Source: Actinomadura sp. WMMA1423 | GTDB taxonomy: Bacteria > Actinomycetota > Actinomycetes > Streptosporangiales > Streptosporangiaceae | Reading direction: 5' to 3' | Assembly (NCBI RefSeq): GCF_006547145.1 | Contig: NZ_CP041244.1 | Coordinates: 5,952,001-6,016,000 of the forward strand | Length of the DNA stretch: 64,000 bases | Shown here: piece after piece, positions 59,364 through 64,000 of the stretch | Layout of the letters: the number at the start of each line of letters is the position of its first letter | Position numbering within the stretch: the first letter of the stretch is position 1 | The notes under the pieces: generated by a model | What the model was told of the DNA's origin: nothing | The model's database searches: none | The model's input: the letters and a program-made list of their open reading frames with translations, nothing else | Made by a program: the position numbers and the translations under genes

Positions 59364-60103
59364 GCTCCCTGGACGAGACGGTCGTGAGCGGGTCGCTCGT
59401 GGCGGCGGCGCCGCTGGCGGCCCTCGCCGGGCTCGTCTCGTTCGCCTCGCCGTGCGTCCTGCCGCTGGTGCCGGGCTACCTGTCGTACGTGACGGGCATG
59501 ACCGGCGCCGACCTCGCCGAGCAGCGGCGGGGACGGCTCCTCGCCGGGGTCCTGCTGTTCGTCGCCGGGTTCAGCGTCGTCTTCGTCAGCTACGGCGCGG
59601 TCTTCGGCGGGCTCGGCCGGTGGCTGCTGGAGTACCAGGACACGATCACCCGCGTCCTCGGCGTCATCACGATCGTCTTCGGCCTGGCGTTCATGGGGTT
59701 CGTCCCGGGCCTGCAGCGGACGGTGAAGTCGGGGCGCCTGCCGGCCGCCGGGCTCGCCGGGGCGCCGCTCCTCGGCGTCCTGTTCGGGCTGGGCTGGACG
59801 CCGTGCATCGGCCCGACGCTCGGCGCGGTGCAGGGCCTCGCGATCACCGAGGCCAGCGCCTGGCGCGGCGCGCTGCTGTCGCTGGCGTACTGCGCGGGGC
59901 TCGGCCTGCCGTTCGTGGCCACCGCGATCGCCTACCGTAGGGCACTCGGCGCGTTCGGCGCCGTGAAGCGCCACTACCCCCTGGTCATGCGGATCGGCGG
60001 GGGGATGCTCGTCCTCATCGGGGTGCTGCTCGTGAGCGGCCTGTGGGGTGACCTGACGATCGAGCTGAGGTCGTGGATCAGCGGCTTCGAACCGGTGATT
60101 TGA
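59360..60103 (+). CDS. ccdA: Cytochrome c biogenesis protein CcdA
   Basis: Membrane thiol reductant conduit of 247 residues, six hydrophobic segments. The two redox Cys lie in FASPCVLPLVPGYLSYVTG and GWTPCIGPTLGA. It passes electrons from cytoplasmic thioredoxin to the ResA-like lipoprotein. The GTG start at 59360 overlaps the preceding stop; the next gene begins 1 bp after its own stop. Confidence 0.94.
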   Translation: MSSLDETVVSGSLVAAAPLAALAGLVSFASPCVLPLVPGYLSYVTGMTGADLAEQRRGRLLAGVLLFVAGFSVVFVSYGAVFGGLGRWLLEYQDTITRVLGVITIVFGLAFMGFVPGLQRTVKSGRLPAAGLAGAPLLGVLFGLGWTPCIGPTLGAVQGLAITEASAWRGALLSLAYCAGLGLPFVATAIAYRRALGAFGAVKRHYPLVMRIGGGMLVLIGVLLVSGLWGDLTIELRSWISGFEPVI

Positions 60104-60104
60104 G

Positions 60105-61847
60105 ATGACTGACACCAACACCGACCACGCCGGCACCGGCCGCGCCGAGGAGACCGGCACCGAGGAGACCGGCACCGAGGAGACCGGCACCGAGGAGACC
60201 GGCACCGAGGAGACCGGCACCGCCGCGCCCGCCGCGCGGCAGGCGCCGCAGGAGGTGCCGCGGCCCTCCGGCATCGGGCCGCTCGGGTGGCTGCGGTGGG
60301 GCTGGCGGCAGCTCACCACGATGCGGACCGCGCTGATCCTGCTGTTCCTGGTGGCGCTCGGCGCGGTGCCGGGCTCGATCCTGCCGCAGCGGGGCCAGGC
60401 GCCGGAGAAGGTCGCCGCGTACCTGGACGAGCACGAGACGCTCGGGCCCTGGCTCGACAGGTTCTCGATGTTCGACGTGTTCGCGGCCCCGTGGTTCGCG
60501 GCCATCTACATCCTGCTGTTCGTCTCGCTCGCCGGCTGCGTCATCCCGCGCGCCGTCAAGCACTACAGGTCGATGCGGGCCCGCCCGCCCGCGGCCCCCC
60601 GCAACCTGGCGCGGCTGCCGCAGTCGGCGGTGTACGAGACCGACGCCTCCCCGGAGGAGGTCCTCGCCGAGGCCCGCACGGCGCTGCGCGGGCGCCGCTT
60701 CCGCGTGGACGTCTCCGGCGGCGCCGCGTCCGCCGAGAAGGGCTACCTCGGCGAGACGGGCAACCTGCTCTTCCATCTCGCGCTGCTGGCCCTGCTGTTC
60801 GCGCTCGGCCTCGGCAACCTCTTCGGCTACCGGGGCAACATCCTGCTGACCGAGGGCAAGACGTTCGCCAACTCGCTCGGCCTCTACGACCAGTTCCAGC
60901 CCGGACGCGCGTTCAGCGGCGGCGAGCTGGCCCCGTTCACGATCACGCTGGACGACTTCAGGGCCGAGTACGAGGCGGAGGGTGACAAGCGCGGCCAGGC
61001 GACGTCGTTCAACGCGAAGATCCACTACCGGTCGAGCCCGGACGCCCGCAGCAAGCCCTACGACCTGCAGATCAACCATCCGCTCAAGGTCGGCGGCGCC
61101 AAGGTGTACCTGCTCGGCCACGGGTACGCGCCGGTGTTCACCGTCCGGGACGCCAAGGGGAACGTCGCCTTCCAGGACTCGGTCCCGTTCCTGGAGATGG
61201 AGCCGCGGAACCTCACGTCCGAGGGCGTCATCAAGGTCCCCGACGCCGAGCCCGACCAGCTCGCCTTCTACGCCATCCTGTGGCCGACCGCGGTGGCGAG
61301 CGAGGACGGCAAGCAGATCGTCTCGGCGTTCCCCGCCCCGATCCGCCCGGTCGTCACGATCACCGCGTTCAAGGGCGACCTCGGCCTGGACTCCGGCAGC
61401 CCCCAGTCGGTCTACAAGCTGGAGGGCGTCGGCAGGACGCTCCAGCCGGTCAAGGGCGGCCAGAAGCTGCTGGAGCCGGGGGAGAGCTTCAAGCTGCCGG
61501 ACGGCGCCGGCACCGTCACCTTCGACGGCCTCAAGGAGTGGACGAGCCTGTCGGTCAACCGCGACCCGGGCCGCATCCCCGCGCTGATCGCCGCCGTCCT
61601 CGCGGTGCTCGGCGTCGCGACCTCGTTCATGGTCCGCAGGCGCAGGGTGTGGGTCCGTGCGAGCGCCGGAGAGGGCGGGCGTACGGTTGTGGAGGTCGGC
61701 GGTCTCACGCTGGGGAACCCGACCTCGGAGTTCGACGAAATCGTGACCGCGCTGCGCGGTCCGCAGGACGGGCCCGCTTCCGAGCCCGGCGAGACCGACC
61801 CCGCCGCCGACGGCCCCTCGGGTGCGGCGACCGAACCGAAGGAGTGA
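60105..61847 (+). CDS. Cytochrome c biogenesis protein ResB
   Basis: System II cytochrome c synthase subunit of 580 residues. After a variable N-terminus of about 55 residues come three N-terminal membrane helices (TTMRTALILLFLVALGAVPG, FAAIYILLFVSLAGCVI, LLFHLALLALLFALGLGNLF), a large extracellular domain and a final helix (ALIAAVLAVLGVATSFMV) before a cytoplasmic tail. The N-terminus contains five perfect EETGT repeats. Works with CcsB to move heme outward and attach it to apocytochrome c. Confidence 0.93.
   Translation: MTDTNTDHAGTGRAEETGTEETGTEETGTEETGTEETGTAAPAARQAPQEVPRPSGIGPLGWLRWGWRQLTTMRTALILLFLVALGAVPGSILPQRGQAPEKVAAYLDEHETLGPWLDRFSMFDVFAAPWFAAIYILLFVSLAGCVIPRAVKHYRSMRARPPAAPRNLARLPQSAVYETDASPEEVLAEARTALRGRRFRVDVSGGAASAEKGYLGETGNLLFHLALLALLFALGLGNLFGYRGNILLTEGKTFANSLGLYDQFQPGRAFSGGELAPFTITLDDFRAEYEAEGDKRGQATSFNAKIHYRSSPDARSKPYDLQINHPLKVGGAKVYLLGHGYAPVFTVRDAKGNVAFQDSVPFLEMEPRNLTSEGVIKVPDAEPDQLAFYAILWPTAVASEDGKQIVSAFPAPIRPVVTITAFKGDLGLDSGSPQSVYKLEGVGRTLQPVKGGQKLLEPGESFKLPDGAGTVTFDGLKEWTSLSVNRDPGRIPALIAAVLAVLGVATSFMVRRRRVWVRASAGEGGRTVVEVGGLTLGNPTSEFDEIVTALRGPQDGPASEPGETDPAADGPSGAATEPKE
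60147..60221 (+). repeat. 15-bp tandem repeat in resB, five perfect units
   Basis: GAGGAGACCGGCACC five times, encoding EETGT each time, in the cytoplasmic N-terminus of ResB. Perfect identity at the DNA level implies recent expansion and likely copy-number variation among strains. Confidence 0.95.
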
Positions 61848-61851
61848 CGAG

Positions 61852-62871
61852 GTGAGCCACGCCGACCTCGCGAACCTGAGCGACAAGCTCATGCTGACCA
61901 CCGTGGTGATGTACATCATCGCGCTGGTCGCCTACGCCGCCGACATGGGCTTCGGCCGCCGCCGCGCGGTGCACGCCGCCGGCTCGGCGGAGAGCACCTC
62001 GAAGGCCGAGGCGAAGGTGCTGGTGGGCGCCGCCGGCGCCGAGGCCGGGACCGCCGCCGCCGGCGCCGGGTCCGGCGAGGTCGCGGCGGAGGGCGGCGCG
62101 GACGCCGGCGACGGTGCCGAGCGGCCCCAGGTCGACTGGATCAAGCTCGCCGTCCTGCTGAACGTGCTCGGCTGGGGCGCGCACCTCGGCGTCCTCGTCA
62201 CCCGCGGGCTCGCCGCGAACCGGTGGCCGTGGGGGAACATGTACGAGTTCCTCACCGCCATCGCCTTCGCGGCCGTCACCGCGTTCATGGTCGTCATGTT
62301 CCGCTACCGGGCGCGCTTCCTCGGCGCGTTCGTCATGGCCGCCGCGGTGATCGCGCTCGGCGTCGCCAACATCTGGCTGTACGACTCGGTGGGCCCGGTC
62401 AGCCCGGCGCTGAACTCCTACTGGATCGCCATCCACGTGACCGCCGCGATCATCGCGACCGGCGCGTTCACGGTGGCGGGCGCCGCGACCGTCCTGTACC
62501 TGGTGAAGGAGCGGGCGGAGTCGCGCGGCGGGGTCGCGGCGGGCGGCGTGCTGTCGCGCCTCCCCTCGGTGGAGTCCCTCGACCGGCTCTCGATGCGGGT
62601 CACGATGTTCGCCTTCCCGATCTGGACGGCCGCGATCATCATGGGCGCCATCTGGGCCGACCAGGCGTGGGGCCGCTACTGGGGCTGGGACCCCAAGGAG
62701 ATCTGGTCCTTCGTCACCTGGATCATCTACGCCGCCTACCTGCACGCCCGCGCCACCGCCGGCTGGAAGGGGCGCAAGGCCGCGATCCTCTCGCTGGTCG
62801 CCTTCGCCGCGCTCCTGTTCAACTTCTTCGGCGTGAACTACATGTTCTCCGGCCTGCACTCCTACGCCTGA
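61852..62871 (+). CDS. Cytochrome c biogenesis protein CcsB/CcsA
   Basis: Heme-handling partner of ResB, 339 residues. It has an N-terminal helix, an Ala/Gly/Glu-rich loop of about 60 residues not expected in shorter homologues, then a six- to seven-helix core with WPWGNMYEF and the WWD motif WGRYWGWDPKEIWSF that binds heme. The GTG start at 61852 has GGAG upstream; the in-frame ATG 61822 lies inside resB. Last gene of the operon, closed by a hairpin at 62897. Confidence 0.94.
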   Translation: MSHADLANLSDKLMLTTVVMYIIALVAYAADMGFGRRRAVHAAGSAESTSKAEAKVLVGAAGAEAGTAAAGAGSGEVAAEGGADAGDGAERPQVDWIKLAVLLNVLGWGAHLGVLVTRGLAANRWPWGNMYEFLTAIAFAAVTAFMVVMFRYRARFLGAFVMAAAVIALGVANIWLYDSVGPVSPALNSYWIAIHVTAAIIATGAFTVAGAATVLYLVKERAESRGGVAAGGVLSRLPSVESLDRLSMRVTMFAFPIWTAAIIMGAIWADQAWGRYWGWDPKEIWSFVTWIIYAAYLHARATAGWKGRKAAILSLVAFAALLFNFFGVNYMFSGLHSYA

Positions 62872-62896
62872 CGGCGGCGGAGCGCCGCGGTCCCGT

Positions 62897-62920
62897 GACT
62901 CCCCGGGATGACGGGGAGTC
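62897..62920 (+). terminator. Perfect 9-bp hairpin after the cytochrome c operon
   Basis: GACTCCCCG (62897-62905), 6-nt loop, CGGGGAGTC (62912-62920), 25 bp past the CcsB stop. No T tract. Confidence 0.75.
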
Positions 62921-62954
62921 GGCTTCCGGCTTACCCTTCCTTCGGGAGCCCGGT

Positions 62955-62974
62955 CGGGCGGCGCGCGCCGCCCG
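62955..62974. repeat. 20-bp perfect palindrome
   Basis: CGGGCGGCGCGCGCCGCCCG, 35 bp before the zincin-like gene. It may be a second terminator element or an operator for the downstream promoter. Confidence 0.6.
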
Positions 62975-63008
62975 ATACCCCCGCGGGTCCCGCTGACAGA
63001 GGAGCCCG

Positions 63009-63983
63009 ATGCGCTTCAAAGGCGTGCACCGCAAGCCCCGGGAGACGTTCCGCGGCGGACGGTTCCGCGCGGAGGCGGCCCGCGACGAGGTCGCCTACTC
63101 GCCGTCCCCGCCCGACTCGGGGCAGGTCAGGCCGCGCAGCAACCAGCCGCGCGACCGGTTCGGCCGGTTCCGCAAGGCGGGCCGCGACGACGACTACGCG
63201 CTCGGTCCCGAGCGTTCGGAGGCCGGCCCGGTCGACACCGCGGGCGGCCGGCTCGGGATGACCGGCCGGCTCGGGCGGCGCGGGCACGGCAGGCCGCGGT
63301 CGGGCGACTACTCCTGGAGCGACTTCGAGCTGGACGACGACCGGCCGCGGGTGGAGCCCCACCCGCCCGGCATGCCGCACGCCGCCGACGGGCGCCGCGA
63401 CTGCGGCGTGCTGGAGGACGTCCTGCACCGGCAGTGGGACGCCCGGCAGGGGCCGCCGCCTCCCGAGGTGATCGGCGCCGTCGACAGCCTGGCGTCGCTG
63501 CCGGACGCGCTGAAGGAGAAGCTGGCGAACGGCCTCGACGGCATCTACGTCGGCCCGGGCGGCGTCCCCCAGCTCGACGACATGGGCCACCTGCGCGACC
63601 GGCCGCTGCCCTCGGGCCGCGCCACCTGGGACATCTGCGCCGGCGCGTACGGCGACCGGAAGATCGTCGTGGGGGACCGGCCGTCCCCGACGCCGGACGT
63701 GATGCTGCACGAGGTCGGGCACGCGCTCGACGACATCGACGGCGACGACGGCGAGTGGACGTCCGACAGCCCCGCCTTCCGGCAGCTGTACGAGGAGTGC
63801 CTGCCCTACCTGGCGAGCGCGTTCCACAAGCAGCCGAACGCCCTCGGCCGCCGCGAGTTCTTCGCCGACGCGTTCGCCGCGATCTCTTCCCGGCAGCGGC
63901 CCGCGCTGGTCGATATGCTCGCCGGCAACATCCGCACGGCACTCGAGGTCATGCTCTTCTTCAACCGCAAGTACGGGATCTAG
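63009..63983 (+). CDS. Zincin-like metallopeptidase domain protein
   Basis: Protein of 324 residues. The first 130 are basic, Arg/Gly/Asp/Pro-rich and probably disordered. The rest carries HEVGH (His234, Glu235, His238) and, about 45 residues later, EFFADAFA with Glu283 as a candidate third zinc ligand. This layout resembles anthrax-lethal-factor-like (ATLF/M34) zincins. There is no signal peptide. GAGGAG lies 7 nt before ATG 63009. A further gene may begin at ATG 63992, but only three codons are in the window. Confidence 0.75.
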   Translation: MRFKGVHRKPRETFRGGRFRAEAARDEVAYSPSPPDSGQVRPRSNQPRDRFGRFRKAGRDDDYALGPERSEAGPVDTAGGRLGMTGRLGRRGHGRPRSGDYSWSDFELDDDRPRVEPHPPGMPHAADGRRDCGVLEDVLHRQWDARQGPPPPEVIGAVDSLASLPDALKEKLANGLDGIYVGPGGVPQLDDMGHLRDRPLPSGRATWDICAGAYGDRKIVVGDRPSPTPDVMLHEVGHALDDIDGDDGEWTSDSPAFRQLYEECLPYLASAFHKQPNALGRREFFADAFAAISSRQRPALVDMLAGNIRTALEVMLFFNRKYGI

Positions 63984-64000
63984 GACGCGAGATGTCAGGC

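Noticed and set aside
60078..61919. 613-residue minus-strand frame opposite resB
   Set aside because: Antisense shadow; resB on the plus strand has clear membrane topology and family features.

Overview
The window is high-GC actinobacterial chromosome. A BldN-type sigma factor, a WhiJ-type XRE/DUF397/ATPase set, an AfsR-like regulator, Rex and ribosomal protein bS22 point to a sporulating or mycelial actinomycete, probably Thermomonosporaceae/Actinomadura-like; that family is an inference. Many genes have a -10-like hexamer 6-8 nt before the start codon, suggesting frequent leaderless transcripts. No rRNA, tRNA, CRISPR array or transposase was seen.

The backbone follows a gene order known from actinobacteria such as Mycobacterium tuberculosis (proC, excisionase-like HTH, bS22, epimerase, acyltransferase, SerB-like HAD, glutaredoxin, hemA-hemC-hemD-hemB, hemL, phosphoglycerate-mutase-like protein, thioredoxin, ccdA, resB, ccsB). 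Left part (0.5-13.6 kb): mutY, disA and radA on the minus strand, a hydrolase and a methyltransferase, a TIM-barrel isomerase with a TetR gene, an ABC-2 exporter, an LCP ligase, and the proline genes proline dehydrogenase and proC. From 13.6 to 17.8 kb lie two small ORFs, a 71-bp perfect duplication, an HSL-type esterase, an AcuC-like deacetylase and a phosphatase-like protein.

About 19.6 kb of accessory DNA sits between the acyltransferase (ends 20882) and the HAD gene (starts 40515). It holds LtrA, a P450, a DrrAB-like exporter and its convergent AfsR-like regulator, the WhiJ-type set, and a CoA-thioester catabolic island (two enoyl-CoA hydratases, an acyl-CoA ligase, a BadH-like dehydrogenase, TetR, SSS symporter with DUF3311, M20 hydrolase, acyl-CoA dehydrogenase). 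Both divergent promoter regions of the island carry the same 20-bp element.

The right part is the heme and cytochrome block: BldN-type sigma factor, a membrane protein fused to an ABM domain, glutaredoxin, Rex with its own operator, hemACD(cobA)B, a primase-like gene between copies of a structured repeat, a degenerate transmembrane kinase, hemL, an inserted dapA-like/EamA/LysR module, then histidine phosphatase and a System II cytochrome c maturation operon preceded by BlaI-type palindromes. A zincin-like protein closes the window.

Best candidates for something undescribed: a ~136-bp structured repeat (two full, one truncated and one diverged inverted copy), the shared operator of the catabolic island, the apparent loss of a full-length anti-sigma gene beside bldN, and the kinase without a catalytic aspartate.
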